Assembly (NCBI RefSeq): GCF_002980595.1 | Contig: NZ_PVLQ01000027.1 | Location: 1 to 64,000 of the forward strand | Direction: 5' to 3' | DNA from: Malikia granosa | GTDB taxonomy: Bacteria; Pseudomonadota; Gammaproteobacteria; Burkholderiales; Burkholderiaceae_C | Length of the DNA stretch: 64,000 bases | In this document: positions 50,754-62,078 of the stretch, in pieces | How the letters are laid out: each line of letters starts with the position of its first letter | How positions within the stretch are numbered: the stretch's first letter is position 1 | The notes under the pieces: model-generated | Databases searched by the model: none | Told to the model about the DNA's origin: nothing | The model's input: the letters and a program-made list of their open reading frames with translations, nothing else | Program-made: the position numbers and the translations under genes

Positions 50754-52883
50754 ATGAGCCTGTTCAACAAAGTCACCAAGACCTTCCAATGGGGTCAGCA
50801 CACCGTCCGCATGGAAACCGGCGAGATCGCGCGCCAGTCCAGCGGCGCCGTGCTGCTCGACATGGACGGTACCGTCGTGCTGGCCACCGTCGTCGCCAAG
50901 TCCGACGCCAAGGCCGGCCAGGACTTCTTCCCGCTGACCGTCGACTACATCGAGAAGTCATACGCCGCCGGCAAGATCCCGGGCAGCTTCTTCAAGCGCG
51001 AAGGCCGTCCGTCCGAGTTCGAGACCCTGACCAGCCGCCTGATCGACCGTCCGATCCGTCCGCTGTTCCCGGAAGGCTTCTTCAACGAAGTCCAGGTCGT
51101 GATCCACACCCTGTCGCTCAACCCCGAGGTTGATGCCGACATCGCCGCCATGATCGCCACCAGCGCCGCGCTGTCGGTCTCTGGCATCCCGTTCAACGGC
51201 CCGATCGGCGCAGCCCGCGTCGGCTATGTCAACGGCGAGTTCGTGCTCAACCCGGGCCAGACCGCGCGCAACAACAGCCAGATGGACCTGGTCGTCGCCG
51301 GCACCGAAGCCGCCGTGCTGATGGTCGAGTCCGAGGCGCAGCAACTGTCCGAGGAAACCATGCTGGCCGCCGTCGTGTTCGGCCACGAGCAGGGCAATAT
51401 CGCCATCGCCGCGATCAACGAGCTGGTGCGCGAAGCCGGCAAGCCGGAGTGGAACTGGCAAGCCCCGGCGCGCGACGAAGCGCTGATCGCCAAGGTCGAG
51501 GCCCTGGGCGCCGACAAGCTGGCTGCTGCCTACCAGATTCGCAACAAGCAGGCCCGCACCCAGGCCTGCCGCAGCGCCTACGCCGAAGTCATGGCTGGCC
51601 TGAAGGCCGATGGCGTCGAGTTCGACGCCGTCAAGGTCGAAGGCCTGCTGTTTGACATCGAGGCGCGCATCGTGCGCGGCCAGATCCTGGCCGGCGAGCC
51701 GCGCATCGACGGCCGCGACACCCGCACCGTGCGCCCGATCGAGATCCGCAACGGCGTGCTGCCGCGCACCCACGGCTCGGCCTTGTTCACCCGCGGCGAG
51801 ACCCAGGCGCTCGTCGTGGCAACGCTGGGTACCGACCGCGACGCGCAGCGCATCGACGCGCTGGCTGGCGAGTTCGAAGACCGCTTCATGCTGCACTACA
51901 ACATGCCTCCCTTCGCCACTGGCGAAACCGGCCGTGTCGGCAGCCCCAAGCGCCGCGAGATCGGCCACGGCCGCCTGGCCAAGCGCGCCCTGGTCGCCGC
52001 GCTGCCGTCCAAGGAAGAGTTCCCCTACACCCTGCGCGTGGTGTCCGAGATCACCGAGTCCAACGGCTCCTCGTCGATGGCTTCGGTCTGCGGCGGCTGC
52101 CTGGCGCTCATGGATGCCGGCGTGCCGATGAAGGCCCATGTGGCCGGCATCGCCATGGGCCTGATCAAGGACGGCAACCGCTTCGCGGTGCTGACCGACA
52201 TCCTGGGTGACGAGGACCACCTCGGCGACATGGACTTCAAGGTCGCCGGCACCACCGCTGGCGTGACCGCGCTGCAGATGGACATCAAGATCCAGGGCAT
52301 CACCAAGGAAATCATGCAGGTCGCGCTGGCCCAGGCCAAGGAAGCCCGCCTGCACATCCTCGACAAGATGCAAAGCGCCATGGGCGAAGCCAAGACCGAG
52401 ATCTCGGACTTCGCGCCCAAGCTCTTCACCATGAAGATCAACCCCGAGAAGATCCGCGACGTGATCGGCAAGGGCGGCGCCACCATCCGCGCGCTGACCG
52501 AGGAAACCGGCTGCCAGATCAACATCGAGGAAGACGGCACCATCACCATCGCTGCTGCCGAGTCGGCCAAGGCTGACGAGGCCAAGCGCCGCATCGAGCA
52601 GATCACGGCCGAGGTCGAGGTCGGCAAGGTCTACGAAGGCCCGGTCACCAAGATCCTGGACTTCGGTGCCCTGATCAACCTGCTGCCGGGCAAGGACGGT
52701 CTGCTGCACATCAGCCAGATCGCGCACCAACGTGTCGAGAAGGTCACCGACTTCCTGAGCGAAGGCCAGATCGTCAAGGTCAAGGTGCTCGAGACCGACG
52801 AGAAGGGCCGCGTCAAGCTGTCGATGAAGGCGCTGATCGATCGCGACGAAGCGTTCGCCCAGCAACAGCAACAACAGCAGTAA
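50754..52883 (+). CDS. pnp: Polyribonucleotide nucleotidyltransferase (PNPase)
   Basis: PNPase degrades RNA 3' to 5' phosphorolytically and joins degradosomes. The 709-residue product has two RNase PH domains ([20 protein letters not shown] at the start; [20 protein letters not shown] near 345), a KH domain with [17 protein letters not shown] near 567, and an S1 domain near 625-695. It ends in a run of seven glutamines encoded by mixed CAG/CAA. The start has TAGGAAAAC upstream. Confidence 0.98.
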   Translation: MSLFNKVTKTFQWGQHTVRMETGEIARQSSGAVLLDMDGTVVLATVVAKSDAKAGQDFFPLTVDYIEKSYAAGKIPGSFFKREGRPSEFETLTSRLIDRPIRPLFPEGFFNEVQVVIHTLSLNPEVDADIAAMIATSAALSVSGIPFNGPIGAARVGYVNGEFVLNPGQTARNNSQMDLVVAGTEAAVLMVESEAQQLSEETMLAAVVFGHEQGNIAIAAINELVREAGKPEWNWQAPARDEALIAKVEALGADKLAAAYQIRNKQARTQACRSAYAEVMAGLKADGVEFDAVKVEGLLFDIEARIVRGQILAGEPRIDGRDTRTVRPIEIRNGVLPRTHGSALFTRGETQALVVATLGTDRDAQRIDALAGEFEDRFMLHYNMPPFATGETGRVGSPKRREIGHGRLAKRALVAALPSKEEFPYTLRVVSEITESNGSSSMASVCGGCLALMDAGVPMKAHVAGIAMGLIKDGNRFAVLTDILGDEDHLGDMDFKVAGTTAGVTALQMDIKIQGITKEIMQVALAQAKEARLHILDKMQSAMGEAKTEISDFAPKLFTMKINPEKIRDVIGKGGATIRALTEETGCQINIEEDGTITIAAAESAKADEAKRRIEQITAEVEVGKVYEGPVTKILDFGALINLLPGKDGLLHISQIAHQRVEKVTDFLSEGQIVKVKVLETDEKGRVKLSMKALIDRDEAFAQQQQQQQ

Positions 52884-52890
52884 GCCAGCC

Positions 52891-53886
52891 ATGCAGGCCG
52901 TCGAGATCACCACCCCTGGCGCCCCCGAGGTGCTTCAGTTGGTGCAGCGCGAGCGTCCGGTGCCGGGCGCTGGCGAGCTGCTGATCCGCGTCAGCGCATC
53001 GGGCGTCAACCGTCCCGACGTGCTGCAGCGCACCGGCAACTATCCGGTGCCGCCGGGTGCCTCCGACATTCCCGGCCTCGAAGTGGCCGGTGTGATCGTC
53101 GAGGGCGATGCCGCGGCGCTCGCCGCCGAGGGCTTGCACCTCGGCGACCGCGTCTGCGCGCTGGTGGCCGGCGGCGGCTATGCCGAGTACTGCGTCGCCC
53201 CGGTGGCGCAATGCCTGCCGGTGCCCAAGGGCTGGACCGACCTGGAGGCCGCCGGCCTGCCCGAGACCTTCTTCACGGTCTGGAGCAATGTCTTCGAGCG
53301 TGGCCACCTGCAGCCGGGCGAAACCCTGCTGGTGCAGGGCGGCTCGAGCGGCATCGGCGTGACCGCGATCCAGCTGGCCAAGGCGCGCGGCGCCCAGGTC
53401 ATCGTGACCGTGGGCAGCGCCGAGAAGGCGCAGGCCTGCCTCGCGCTCGGCGCCGACCATGCGATCGACTACAAGTCGCAGGACTTCGTCGCCGAGGTCG
53501 CCCGTCTGACGGACGGACGCGGCGTCGATGTCATTCTCGACATGGTGGCCGGTCCCTATGTGGCGCGCGAGATCGACTGCCTGGCCGAGGACGGCCGCCT
53601 GGTCATCATCGCGGTGCAGGGTGGCGCCAAGGCCGAGATCAATGCCGGCAAGGTGCTGCGCCGGCGCCTGACGGTCACCGGCTCGACGCTGCGTCCGCGC
53701 CCGCTGGCCTTCAAGGCCGCGATCGCGCGCTCGCTGCGCCATGTGGTCTGGCCGCTGATCGAGTCCGGCCAGATCAAGCCCGTGATCCATCAGGTGTTCC
53801 CGGCGGCGCAGGCTGCGCAGGCGCATGAGCTGATGGAATCCAACCGGCACATCGGCAAGATCCTGCTCGACTGGGCATCCGCCTGA
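52891..53886 (+). CDS. NAD(P)H:quinone oxidoreductase (zeta-crystallin/PIG3 family)
   Basis: A 331-residue medium-chain dehydrogenase fold without the catalytic zinc ligands. It has [20 protein letters not shown] near 35, the NADPH-binding loop [20 protein letters not shown] at 148-167, and [14 protein letters not shown] near 211. It starts 7 bases after the pnp stop, so it is co-transcribed, and tpiA follows after 29 bases. The physiological quinone or enal substrate is not known. Confidence 0.9.
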   Translation: MQAVEITTPGAPEVLQLVQRERPVPGAGELLIRVSASGVNRPDVLQRTGNYPVPPGASDIPGLEVAGVIVEGDAAALAAEGLHLGDRVCALVAGGGYAEYCVAPVAQCLPVPKGWTDLEAAGLPETFFTVWSNVFERGHLQPGETLLVQGGSSGIGVTAIQLAKARGAQVIVTVGSAEKAQACLALGADHAIDYKSQDFVAEVARLTDGRGVDVILDMVAGPYVAREIDCLAEDGRLVIIAVQGGAKAEINAGKVLRRRLTVTGSTLRPRPLAFKAAIARSLRHVVWPLIESGQIKPVIHQVFPAAQAAQAHELMESNRHIGKILLDWASA

Positions 53887-53915
53887 ATCCGCAACCCCCT
53901 TGCTCCTTGTCACGC

Positions 53916-54683
53916 ATGACGAAGAAACTGATAGTCGGCAACTGGAAGATGAACGGCAGCCTGGCCGCCAATGCCGGGCTGCTGCAGGCCCTGCTGGCCG
54001 GACTGGGCGATCAGGCAGCCGCTGCCGATGTCGCCCTCTGCGCCAGTGCCCCCTACCTGGCGCAGCTGCAGGCCTTGCTGCAGGGCAGCGCGATCGGCTG
54101 GGGCGCCCAGGACTGCTCGGCCCACGAGTCGGGCGCCTACACCGGCGAGGTCGCCGCCGCGATGCTGCGCGACTTCGGTTGCCGCTACGTCATCCTCGGC
54201 CATTCGGAGCGCCGCCAGTACCATGGCGAGACCGATGACCAGGTGGCGCAGAAGGCGCAGCGCGCGCTGGCCGCCGGCATCACGCCCATCGTCTGCGTCG
54301 GCGAGACGCTGGCCGACCGCGAAGCCGGCCGCACCGAGTTCGTCGTCAAGCGCCAGCTGTCGGCCGTGATTCACGCCGTCGGCCATTGCGCCAGCGAGAT
54401 CGTGGTGGCCTACGAGCCGGTCTGGGCCATCGGCACCGGCCGTACCGCGACGCCCGAGCAGGCGCAAGCCGTGCATGCGGTGCTGCGCGCCCAGCTCAAG
54501 GCGGCCTCGGCGCATTCGAGCCGCAACCGCATCCTCTACGGCGGCAGCATGAACGCGGGCAATGCCGCCGAACTGCTCTGCCAGTCCGACATCGACGGCG
54601 GCCTGATCGGCGGCGCCTCGCTCAAGGCCGACGAATTCCTCTCCATCATTGCCAGCTGTCCGCTTGCGGCGGCTGGCCTCTGA
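53916..54683 (+). CDS. tpiA: Triosephosphate isomerase
   Basis: A glycolytic/gluconeogenic enzyme interconverting dihydroxyacetone phosphate and glyceraldehyde 3-phosphate. The 255-residue product has [12 protein letters not shown] at the start (catalytic Lys), [10 protein letters not shown] (catalytic His) near 95, the loop-6 region [20 protein letters not shown] (catalytic Glu) near 168, and [11 protein letters not shown]. The ATG at 53916 is chosen over a TTG three codons upstream. secG follows after 11 bases. Confidence 0.97.
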   Translation: MTKKLIVGNWKMNGSLAANAGLLQALLAGLGDQAAAADVALCASAPYLAQLQALLQGSAIGWGAQDCSAHESGAYTGEVAAAMLRDFGCRYVILGHSERRQYHGETDDQVAQKAQRALAAGITPIVCVGETLADREAGRTEFVVKRQLSAVIHAVGHCASEIVVAYEPVWAIGTGRTATPEQAQAVHAVLRAQLKAASAHSSRNRILYGGSMNAGNAAELLCQSDIDGGLIGGASLKADEFLSIIASCPLAAAGL

Positions 54684-54694
54684 AGCACCAGATC

Positions 54695-55036
54695 ATGACC
54701 ATTCTCTTCAACCTGCTTTTGATCGTTCAAATCCTGTCCGCGCTGGCCATGATCGGCCTGATCCTGATGCAGCACGGCAAGGGCGCCGATGCTGGCGCAG
54801 CCTTCGGCGGCGGCGGCTCGGCCAGCCTGTTCGGCGCCACCGGCGGCGCCAACTTCCTGTCGCGCAGCACCGGCGTGCTGGCCACCGTGTTCTTCGTCTG
54901 CACGCTGGCGCTGGCCTACTTTGGCCACTCCAAGCCGGCCAGCAGCGGCAGCGTGCTCGAGAGCGCGGCGCCCGCTGCTGCCGCGCCGGCGACGGCTCCG
55001 GTCCAGCCGGCTGCCGGCCAGATCCCGGGCCAGTGA
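54695..55036 (+). CDS. secG: Preprotein translocase subunit SecG
   Basis: SecG is the small third component of SecYEG. The 113-residue product has two membrane helices (LLLIVQILSALAMIGLILMQ and VLATVFFVCTLALAYFG) flanking the conserved GADAGAAFGGGGSASLFGATG loop. The ~35-residue Ala/Pro tail is typical of Burkholderiales SecG. It is the usual neighbour of tpiA. Confidence 0.96.
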   Translation: MTILFNLLLIVQILSALAMIGLILMQHGKGADAGAAFGGGGSASLFGATGGANFLSRSTGVLATVFFVCTLALAYFGHSKPASSGSVLESAAPAAAAPATAPVQPAAGQIPGQ

Positions 55037-55045
55037 TGACGAAAG

Positions 55046-55072
55046 CGCCCGCTGCATAAAAAGCTGCGGGCG
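55046..55072 (+). terminator. Hairpin after secG, weak terminator candidate
   Basis: CGCCCGC / GCGGGCG stem around TGCATAAAAAGCT, 10 bases after the secG stop. No T-run follows directly, although a T-rich stretch comes 15 bases later, so termination is uncertain. Confidence 0.4.
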
Positions 55073-55097
55073 GCCGAGAAAAGCGATTTTTTCGGGA

Positions 55098-55103
55098 TAG
55101 AAT
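55098..55103 (+). promoter_or_regulatory. Likely -10 element for tRNA-Leu
   Basis: TAGAAT preceded by GGGA, in an AT-rich interruption of GC-rich sequence, about 58 bases before the mature tRNA. No convincing -35 is seen. It may also drive nuo transcription. Confidence 0.5.
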
Positions 55104-55161
55104 ACACGAATTGGTGCAGCGCAGTACCCCGGTACTTGCAACAAGTTGTATCAAGACAATA

Positions 55162-55246
55162 GCCGACGTGGTGAAATTGGTAGACACGCTATCTTGAGGG
55201 GGTAGTGGCGAAAGCTGTGCGAGTTCGAGTCTCGCCGTCGGCACCA
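55162..55246 (+). tRNA. tRNA-Leu (anticodon GAG)
   Basis: An 85-nt class II tRNA. Acceptor arms GCCGACG / CGTCGGC close the cloverleaf. The D-arm contains AAATTGGTAGA, the anticodon stem is CTATC / GGTAG with loop TTGAGGG (anticodon GAG, reading CUC/CUU), there is a long variable arm, the T-arm carries GTTCGAGTC, and CCA is encoded. It stands 40 bases before nuoA and 125 after secG. Confidence 0.97.
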
Positions 55247-55286
55247 AAAATTCAATGGGCGCGCAAGGCGTCCGCGGAACAAGCAA

Positions 55287-55646
55287 ATGGACATAGCACA
55301 ATACCTCCCGGTACTCTTGTTTGTTTTGGTCGGTCTTGCGGTAGGTGTGCTGCCGCAAGTCCTGGGCTACATACTAGGCCCCAATCGCCCTGACGCGGCG
55401 AAAAACTCCCCTTACGAGTGCGGCTTCGAAGCTTTCGAAGACGCGCGCATGAAGTTCGATGTGCGTTACTACCTGATCGCCATCCTCTTCATATTGTTCG
55501 ACCTGGAAATCGCGTTCCTCATCCCTTGGGCGGTCGCCTTGACCGACATCGGTTCGACCGGTTTCTGGACCGGCGTGGTGTTCCTGATCGACCTGCTCGT
55601 GGGCTTTGTCTACGCCTGGAAGATCGGTGCCCTGGACTGGGAATGA
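55287..55646 (+). CDS. nuoA: NADH-quinone oxidoreductase subunit A
   Basis: A 119-residue membrane subunit of respiratory complex I with three helices. It shows the conserved loop [20 protein letters not shown] near 46 and [18 protein letters not shown] near 70, next to the quinone channel. It is the first gene of the nuo operon; the following genes are in standard order. Confidence 0.97.
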   Translation: MDIAQYLPVLLFVLVGLAVGVLPQVLGYILGPNRPDAAKNSPYECGFEAFEDARMKFDVRYYLIAILFILFDLEIAFLIPWAVALTDIGSTGFWTGVVFLIDLLVGFVYAWKIGALDWE

Positions 55647-55671
55647 AGCGCGCTAGCGCTCAGGAGTACAA

Positions 55672-56151
55672 ATGATCGAAGGCGTCTTCAAGGAAGGTTT
55701 CATCACCACCAGCTACGATTCGGTGGTGAACTGGGCCAAAACCGGTTCGCTCTGGCCCATGACCTTTGGTCTGGCCTGCTGCGCGGTCGAGATGATGCAT
55801 GCGGCGACCGCCCGCTATGACATCGCCCGCTTCGGTGCCGAAGTCTTCCGTGCCAGTCCGCGTCAGTCCGACCTCATGATCGTGGCCGGTACCCTCTGCA
55901 ACAAGATGGCGCCCGCGCTGCGCAAGGTCTACGACCAGATGGCCGAGCCGCGCTGGGTCCTGTCGATGGGCTCCTGCGCCAACGGCGGCGGCTACTACCA
56001 CTACAGCTATTCGGTGGTGCGTGGCTGTGACCGCATCGTGCCGGTCGATGTCTATGTGCCGGGCTGCCCGCCGACGGCCGAAGCGCTGATCTACGGCATC
56101 ATCCAGCTGCAGAACAAGATCCGCCGCACCAACACCATTGCGCGCGCTTGA
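55672..56151 (+). CDS. nuoB: NADH-quinone oxidoreductase subunit B
   Basis: A 159-residue peripheral-arm subunit carrying the N2 [4Fe-4S] cluster that reduces quinone. The adjacent cysteines in [11 protein letters not shown] (near 36) plus Cys in MGSCANGGG and [10 protein letters not shown] supply the ligands. It lies between nuoA and nuoC. Confidence 0.97.
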   Translation: MIEGVFKEGFITTSYDSVVNWAKTGSLWPMTFGLACCAVEMMHAATARYDIARFGAEVFRASPRQSDLMIVAGTLCNKMAPALRKVYDQMAEPRWVLSMGSCANGGGYYHYSYSVVRGCDRIVPVDVYVPGCPPTAEALIYGIIQLQNKIRRTNTIARA

Positions 56152-56168
56152 GCGCCGGAGACCCCCCG

Positions 56169-56792
56169 ATGACGAACGCAACCGCACAGGCTGTGGCGAT
56201 CGCCCCTGAGGCGCTGCAGCAAACCGTCGCCGAGGTGCTCGGCGACAAGATCAAGAAGACCAAGCTCGAGCACGGTGAAGTCACCGTTGAAGTCGCTCCC
56301 GCCGACTACTTCGAGGCCATGCAGCTGCTGCGCGACGCGCCGGGCTGCCGCTTCGACCAGCTGCTCGACATCTGCGGCCTCGACTATTCCGCCTACCGCG
56401 ACGGCGCCTGGGAAGGCCAGCGCTTCGCGGTGGTCGCGCATCTGCTGTCGGTCGAGCTCAACCAGCGCCTGCGCGTGCGCGTGTTCTGCGCCGACGACGA
56501 CTTCCCGGTCGTTGCCACGCTGTGCCCGCTCTGGTCGTCGGCCAACTGGTACGAGCGCGAAGCCTTCGACCTCTATGGCATCGTGTTCGAAGGCCATGAG
56601 GACCTGCGCCGCATTCTGACCGACTACGGCTTCATCGGTCACCCCTTCCGCAAGGACTTCCCCGTGACCGGCCATGTCGAGATGCGCTACGACGCCGAGC
56701 GCCGCCGCGTGGTCTACGAGCCGGTTTCCATCGAGGCGCGCGAGATCACGCCGCGCATCATCCGCGAAGACAACTACGGGGGCCTGCACTGA
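56169..56792 (+). CDS. nuoC: NADH-quinone oxidoreductase subunit C
   Basis: A 207-residue peripheral-arm subunit with the signature [20 protein letters not shown] followed by [19 protein letters not shown]. It is a separate gene from nuoD, unlike the fused nuoCD of E. coli. I chose the ATG at 56169; a TTG seven codons upstream overlaps the nuoB stop. Confidence 0.96.
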   Translation: MTNATAQAVAIAPEALQQTVAEVLGDKIKKTKLEHGEVTVEVAPADYFEAMQLLRDAPGCRFDQLLDICGLDYSAYRDGAWEGQRFAVVAHLLSVELNQRLRVRVFCADDDFPVVATLCPLWSSANWYEREAFDLYGIVFEGHEDLRRILTDYGFIGHPFRKDFPVTGHVEMRYDAERRRVVYEPVSIEAREITPRIIREDNYGGLH

Positions 56793-56818
56793 AGGGCTGA
56801 TGCCCCTTAGGCGAAATC

Positions 56819-58072
56819 ATGGCTGAAATCAAGAACTACACCCTCAACTTCGGTCCGCAGCACCCGGCCGCGCACGGCGTGCTGCGTCTCGTGCTCGAGC
56901 TCGACGGCGAAGTAGTGCAACGCGCCGACCCGCATATCGGCCTGTTGCACCGCGCCACCGAGAAGCTGGCCGAGACCAAGACCTTCATCCAGTCGCTGCC
57001 CTACATGGACCGGCTGGATTACGTGTCGATGATGTGCAACGAGCACGCCTACTGCCTGGCGATCGAGAAGCTGCTCGGCATCGAGGTGCCGATCCGCGCC
57101 CAGTACATCCGCGTGATGTTCAGCGAGATCACCCGCATGCTCAACCACCTGATGTGGCTGGGCTCGCACGGCAACGACATCGGCAGCTCGACCATCCTGA
57201 TCTACGCCTTCCGCGAGCGCGAGGACCTGTTCGACATGTACGAGGCGGTGTCGGGCGCGCGCATGCACGCGGCCTATTTCCGTCCGGGCGGCGTCTACCG
57301 CGACCTGCCGGACACCATGCCGCAGTACAAGCACAGCAAGATCCGCAATGCGCGTGCCATGGCCGAGATGAACGAGAACCGCCAGGGTTCCCTGCTCGAC
57401 TTCATCGACGACTTCACCCAGCGCTTCCCCAAGTACCTGGCCGAATACCACACCCTGCTGACCGACAACCGGATCTGGAAGCAGCGTACCGTCGGCATCG
57501 GCGTCGTCTCCCCCGAGCGCGCGCTCAACATGGGCCTGACCGGCCCGATGCTGCGCGGCTCCGGCTTTGCCTGGGACTTGCGCAAGAAGCAGCCCTACGA
57601 TGCCTACGACAAGGTCGAGTTCGACATTCCGGTCGGCAAGACCGGCGACACCTACGACCGCTACCTGGTCCGGATGGAAGAGCTCAAGCAGTCCAACCGC
57701 ATCATCAAGCAGTGCGTCGACTGGCTGCGTGCCAACCCGGGTCCGGTCATCACCGACAACCACAAGGTGGCACCGCCTTCGCGCGAAGCGATGAAGTCGA
57801 ACATGGAGGAGCTGATCCACCATTTCAAGCTCTTCACCGAAGGTTTCCACGTCCCCGAGGGCGAGGCCTATGCCGCGGTCGAGCACCCGAAGGGCGAGTT
57901 CGGCATCTACCTGGTCAGCGACGGCGCCAACAAGCCGTACCGGCTCAAGATCCGCGCTCCGGGCTTTGCCCACCTGGCCAGCCTCGACGAGATGGCCAAG
58001 GGCCACATGCTGGCCGACGCGGTCGCCATCATCGGCACCATGGATATCGTGTTTGGAGAAATTGACCGATGA
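56819..58072 (+). CDS. nuoD: NADH-quinone oxidoreductase subunit D
   Basis: A 417-residue 49-kDa homologue that, with NuoB, lines the quinone site. The N-terminal [20 protein letters not shown] contains the quinone-contacting His; [11 protein letters not shown] and the C-terminal VFGEIDR end the protein as in the family. Its stop overlaps the nuoE start (ATGA). Confidence 0.97.
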   Translation: MAEIKNYTLNFGPQHPAAHGVLRLVLELDGEVVQRADPHIGLLHRATEKLAETKTFIQSLPYMDRLDYVSMMCNEHAYCLAIEKLLGIEVPIRAQYIRVMFSEITRMLNHLMWLGSHGNDIGSSTILIYAFREREDLFDMYEAVSGARMHAAYFRPGGVYRDLPDTMPQYKHSKIRNARAMAEMNENRQGSLLDFIDDFTQRFPKYLAEYHTLLTDNRIWKQRTVGIGVVSPERALNMGLTGPMLRGSGFAWDLRKKQPYDAYDKVEFDIPVGKTGDTYDRYLVRMEELKQSNRIIKQCVDWLRANPGPVITDNHKVAPPSREAMKSNMEELIHHFKLFTEGFHVPEGEAYAAVEHPKGEFGIYLVSDGANKPYRLKIRAPGFAHLASLDEMAKGHMLADAVAIIGTMDIVFGEIDR

Positions 58073-58593
58073 GCTCCATCAAGCAAGGCGTGCAGGCCCA
58101 GTCCTTCTCGGAAGCGACGCTGGCCCGTTTCGCACGCGAAGTGGCCAAGTACCCGGCCGAACAGAAGCAGTCGGCCGTGATGGCCATCCTGTCCATCGTG
58201 CAGCAGGAGCAGGGCTGGGTCAGCCCCGAGTCCGAGCAGGGCATCGCCGACTACCTCGGCATGCCGGCGATGGCCGTGCATGAGGTCACGACCTTCTACA
58301 ACATGTACAACCAGCGTCCGGTGGGCAAGTACAAGCTCAACGTCTGCACCAACCTGCCTTGCGTGCTGCGCGACGGGCAGAAGGCGCTGGCCCATCTCGA
58401 GCAGAAGCTCGGCATCCACATGGGCGAGACCTCGGCCGACGGCCTGTTCACGCTGCAGCAGTCCGAATGCCTGGGCGCCTGCGCCGACTCGCCGGTGATG
58501 CTGGTCAACGACCGCCACATGTGCAGCTTCATGAGCAACAGCCGGCTCGATCAGCTGATCGACGACCTGCGCGCCGCGGAGGGCAAGGCATGA
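58069..58593 (+). CDS. nuoE: NADH-quinone oxidoreductase subunit E
   Basis: A 174-residue thioredoxin-like subunit binding the [2Fe-2S] cluster N1a. The four ligands are seen in CTNLPC (C-x4-C) near 97 and CLGAC (C-x3-C) near 137. It overlaps nuoD and nuoF by 4 bases each. Confidence 0.96.
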   Translation: MSSIKQGVQAQSFSEATLARFAREVAKYPAEQKQSAVMAILSIVQQEQGWVSPESEQGIADYLGMPAMAVHEVTTFYNMYNQRPVGKYKLNVCTNLPCVLRDGQKALAHLEQKLGIHMGETSADGLFTLQQSECLGACADSPVMLVNDRHMCSFMSNSRLDQLIDDLRAAEGKA

Positions 58594-59942
58594 ACGCCAA
58601 CCAAGTGCTGCAACAATTCTCCGCCTCCGGCGTCGAGACCTGCTTCCACGATCGCCACATCAACCCGCAGATCTACGCGGGCCTGAATGGCAAGAACTGG
58701 TCGATCAAGGACTACGAAGCGCGTGGCGGCTATGCCGCGCTGCGCAAGATCCTGGGCCAGGACGGCGGCGAAGGCCTGAACCAGGACCAGGTCATCGCGA
58801 CGGTCAAGGAATCCGGCCTGCGCGGCCGCGGCGGCGCGGGTTTCCCGACCGGCCTGAAGTGGAGCTTCATGCCGCGCCAGTTCCCGGGCGTCAAGCATCT
58901 GGTATGCAACTCGGACGAAGGCGAGCCGGGCACCTGCAAGGATCGCGAGATCCTGATGCACAACCCGCACATCGTGATCGAGGGCATGATCATCGCTGCC
59001 TACGCGATGGGCATTCCGCTCGGCTACAACTACATCCACGGCGAGATCTTCGAGGTCTACGAGCGCTTCGAGGCAGCCCTCGAGGAAGCGCGCGCGGCCG
59101 GCTACCTGGGTGACAACATCATGGGCAGCAGCTTCAGCTTCCAGCTGCATGCTGCCCACGGCTTCGGCGCCTACATCTGCGGCGAGGAAACCGCGCTGCT
59201 CGAGTCGCTCGAGGGCAAGAAGGGCCAGCCGCGCTTCAAGCCGCCGTTCCCGGCCAGCTTCGGCCTGTACGGCAAGCCGACCACCATCAACAACACCGAG
59301 ACCTTCGCGGCGGTGCCCTGGATCATCCGCAACGGCGGCCAGGCCTACCTCGAGTGCGGCAAGCCCAACAACGGCGGCACCAAGATCTTCTCGGTCAGCG
59401 GTGACGTCGAGCGTCCGGGCAACTACGAGATCCCGCTCGGCACCCCGTTTGCCAAGCTGCTCGAGCTCGCCGGTGGCGTGCGCCAGGGGCGCAAGCTCAA
59501 GGCGGTGATTCCGGGCGGTTCGTCCTCGCCGGTGCTGCCGGCCGACATCATCATGAACTGCACGATGGACTACGACTCCATCGCCAAGGCCGGCTCGATG
59601 CTGGGCTCGGGCGCGGTGATCGTGATGGACGACACGCGCTGCATGGTCAAGTCGCTGCAGCGCCTGTCCTACTTCTACATGCACGAGTCCTGCGGCCAGT
59701 GCACGCCTTGCCGCGAAGGCACGGGCTGGCTCTGGCGCATGGTCGACCGCATCGAGCGCGGCGAGGGCAAGCCCAGCGATCTGGCGCTGCTCGACAACGT
59801 GGCCGAGAACATCATGGGCCGCACCATCTGCGCCCTGGGCGACGCAGCGGCAATGCCGGTGCGCGGCATGATCAAACATTTCCGGCACGAGTTCGAGCAC
59901 CACATCGAACACAAGACCTGCATGGTCCCGGCATACGTCTGA
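58590..59942 (+). CDS. nuoF: NADH-quinone oxidoreductase subunit F
   Basis: A 450-residue subunit that binds NADH and FMN and carries the N3 [4Fe-4S] cluster. NADH/FMN loop [13 protein letters not shown] near 78, FMN region [20 protein letters not shown] near 196, and cluster ligands in [15 protein letters not shown] near 369. The start at 58590 overlaps the nuoE stop. Confidence 0.97.
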   Translation: MNANQVLQQFSASGVETCFHDRHINPQIYAGLNGKNWSIKDYEARGGYAALRKILGQDGGEGLNQDQVIATVKESGLRGRGGAGFPTGLKWSFMPRQFPGVKHLVCNSDEGEPGTCKDREILMHNPHIVIEGMIIAAYAMGIPLGYNYIHGEIFEVYERFEAALEEARAAGYLGDNIMGSSFSFQLHAAHGFGAYICGEETALLESLEGKKGQPRFKPPFPASFGLYGKPTTINNTETFAAVPWIIRNGGQAYLECGKPNNGGTKIFSVSGDVERPGNYEIPLGTPFAKLLELAGGVRQGRKLKAVIPGGSSSPVLPADIIMNCTMDYDSIAKAGSMLGSGAVIVMDDTRCMVKSLQRLSYFYMHESCGQCTPCREGTGWLWRMVDRIERGEGKPSDLALLDNVAENIMGRTICALGDAAAMPVRGMIKHFRHEFEHHIEHKTCMVPAYV

Positions 59943-59954
59943 GGTCTTTGAACC

Positions 59955-62078
59955 ATGGTTGAAATCGAACTCGACGGCAAGAAAGTGCAAGTACCCCCCG
60001 GCAGCATGGTCATGCATGCAGCCGAAAAGGTGGGTACCTATATCCCGCACTTCTGCTATCACAAGAAACTCTCCATCGCGGCATCCTGCCGCATGTGCCT
60101 GGTCGACGTCGAGAAGGCGCCCAAGGCCATGCCGGCCTGCGCCACGCCCGTCACCATGGGCATGGTCGTGCGCACCAAGTCCGACAAGGCCGTCAAGGCC
60201 CAGAAGTCGGTCATGGAGTTCCTGCTGATCAACCACCCGCTGGACTGCCCGATCTGCGACCAGGGCGGCGAGTGCCAGCTGCAGGACATCGCGGTCGGCT
60301 ACGGCGGCGGCGAATCGCGCTACGAGGAAGAAAAGCGCGTCGTGATGCCGAAGGACGTCGGCCCGCTGGTTTCGATGCAGGAAATGAGCCGCTGCATCCA
60401 GTGCACCCGCTGCGTGCGCTTCGGCCAGGAAATCGCCGGCGTCATGGAGCTCGGCATGTCGCATCGCGGCGAGCACGCCGAGATCGAGACCTTCGTCGGC
60501 CAGTCCGTCGACTCCGAGCTGTCGGGCAACATGATCGACATCTGCCCGGTCGGCGCGCTGACCAGCAAGCCGTTCCGCTACAACGCGCGCAGCTGGGAGC
60601 TGGGCCGGCGCAAGAGCGTCAGCCCGCACGACTCGGCCGGCGCCAACCTGATCGTCCAGGTCAAGAACAACCAGGTCATGCGTGTCGTCCCGTTCGAGAA
60701 CGAGGAAGTCAACGAATGCTGGATCGCCGACCGCGACCGCTTCTCCTACGAGGCACTGAACTCGGCCGAGCGCCTGACCAAGCCCATGCTCAAGCAGGGC
60801 GGCGTCTGGAAGGAAGTGGACTGGCAGATCGCGCTCGAATATGTCGCCAATGGCCTGAAGACCATCAAGGCCGAGCAGGGCGCCCAGGCCATCGGCCTGC
60901 TGGCCAGCCCGCACAGCACGGTCGAGGAACTGGCCCTGGCCGGCGCCCTGGTGCGCGGCCTGGGCAGTTCGAACATCGACAGCCGCCTGCGTGCGGCCGA
61001 CTTCGGCAACGTCGCCCCCGAGGGCGAGGCGCGCTGGCTCGGCCTGCCGATCGCCGCACTGAGCGACCTGCAGCGCGTGCTGGTGGTCGGCTCGAACCTG
61101 CGCAAGGACCATCCGCTGTTCGCCCAGCGCATCCGCCAGGCTGTCCGCAAGGGCGCCCAGGTCCATGCGCTGAACGAGTCGGTGCAGGACTGGGCCATGC
61201 CGGTGGCCAACACCCTGGTGGCCGAGGCCACCCACTGGACCCAGGCGCTGGCGGCCATCGCCGCTGCCGTGGCCGAGTCCAAGGGCGTTGCCGCTCCGGT
61301 CGCTGCCACTATCGATGACGCCGCCCGCGCCATCGCCGCCTCGCTGCTGGGCGGTGACCGCAAGGCGGTGCTGCTCGGCAATGCCGCCGCCCACCATGCC
61401 CAGGCTTCCAGCCTGCTGGCCCTGGCGCAGTGGATTGCAACGCAGACCGGTGCCAGCTTCGGCTACCTGAGCGAGGCGGCCAACACCGTCGGCGCGCAGC
61501 TGGTGCGCGCGCTGCCCGGTCAGGGCGGTCTCGACGCCGGCCAGATGCTGTCCGGCAGCCTCAAGGCGGCGCTGCTGCTCAACGTCGAGCCCGGCGCCGA
61601 CACGGCGATCGACGGCAAGGCCCTGGCCAATGCCGAGATGGTCGTGACCTTGAGCCCGTTCAAGACCAATCTGGACATCAGCGACGTGCTGCTGCCGATC
61701 GCACCGTTCAGCGAGACCTCGGGTTCCTTCGTCAACGCCGAAGGCCGGCTGCAGAGCTTCCATGCCGTGGTCAAGCCGCTGGGCGAGACCCGCCCGGCCT
61801 GGAAGGTGCTGCGCGTGCTCGGCAACCTGCTCGATCTGGGCGGTTTCGCCCAGGAGTCCACCCAGGATGTGCTGGCCCAGGCCCTGCCTGGCGTCGTGAG
61901 CGGCGAGCTCGTATCGGCCGTGCGCCTGTCTAACCGGACCGATGCCGCGATCGACACCGCTGCTGCCGTCGGCAAGCCCTGCGTGGCGTCGATTTACCAA
62001 CTGGACGCGCTGGTGCGTCGCGCCGGTTCCCTGCAACTGACGGCTGACGCCCGTGCTGTCTCGGAGGTGAGCGCATGA
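59955..62078 (+). CDS. nuoG: NADH-quinone oxidoreductase subunit G
   Basis: A 707-residue iron-sulphur subunit of the electron input module. [2Fe-2S] ligands are in [15 protein letters not shown] near 34, then [10 protein letters not shown] near 97, the [4Fe-4S] ligands in [16 protein letters not shown] near 151, and CPVGAL near 197. The C-terminal half is a molybdopterin-oxidoreductase-like domain without a cofactor in this family. The stop overlaps the nuoH start by 4 bases. Confidence 0.96.
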   Translation: MVEIELDGKKVQVPPGSMVMHAAEKVGTYIPHFCYHKKLSIAASCRMCLVDVEKAPKAMPACATPVTMGMVVRTKSDKAVKAQKSVMEFLLINHPLDCPICDQGGECQLQDIAVGYGGGESRYEEEKRVVMPKDVGPLVSMQEMSRCIQCTRCVRFGQEIAGVMELGMSHRGEHAEIETFVGQSVDSELSGNMIDICPVGALTSKPFRYNARSWELGRRKSVSPHDSAGANLIVQVKNNQVMRVVPFENEEVNECWIADRDRFSYEALNSAERLTKPMLKQGGVWKEVDWQIALEYVANGLKTIKAEQGAQAIGLLASPHSTVEELALAGALVRGLGSSNIDSRLRAADFGNVAPEGEARWLGLPIAALSDLQRVLVVGSNLRKDHPLFAQRIRQAVRKGAQVHALNESVQDWAMPVANTLVAEATHWTQALAAIAAAVAESKGVAAPVAATIDDAARAIAASLLGGDRKAVLLGNAAAHHAQASSLLALAQWIATQTGASFGYLSEAANTVGAQLVRALPGQGGLDAGQMLSGSLKAALLLNVEPGADTAIDGKALANAEMVVTLSPFKTNLDISDVLLPIAPFSETSGSFVNAEGRLQSFHAVVKPLGETRPAWKVLRVLGNLLDLGGFAQESTQDVLAQALPGVVSGELVSAVRLSNRTDAAIDTAAAVGKPCVASIYQLDALVRRAGSLQLTADARAVSEVSA

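Noticed and set aside
58551..62036. An 1161-codon minus-strand open frame opposite nuoF and nuoG.
   Set aside because: It mirrors conserved complex I genes and its product looks like random GC-rich translation.
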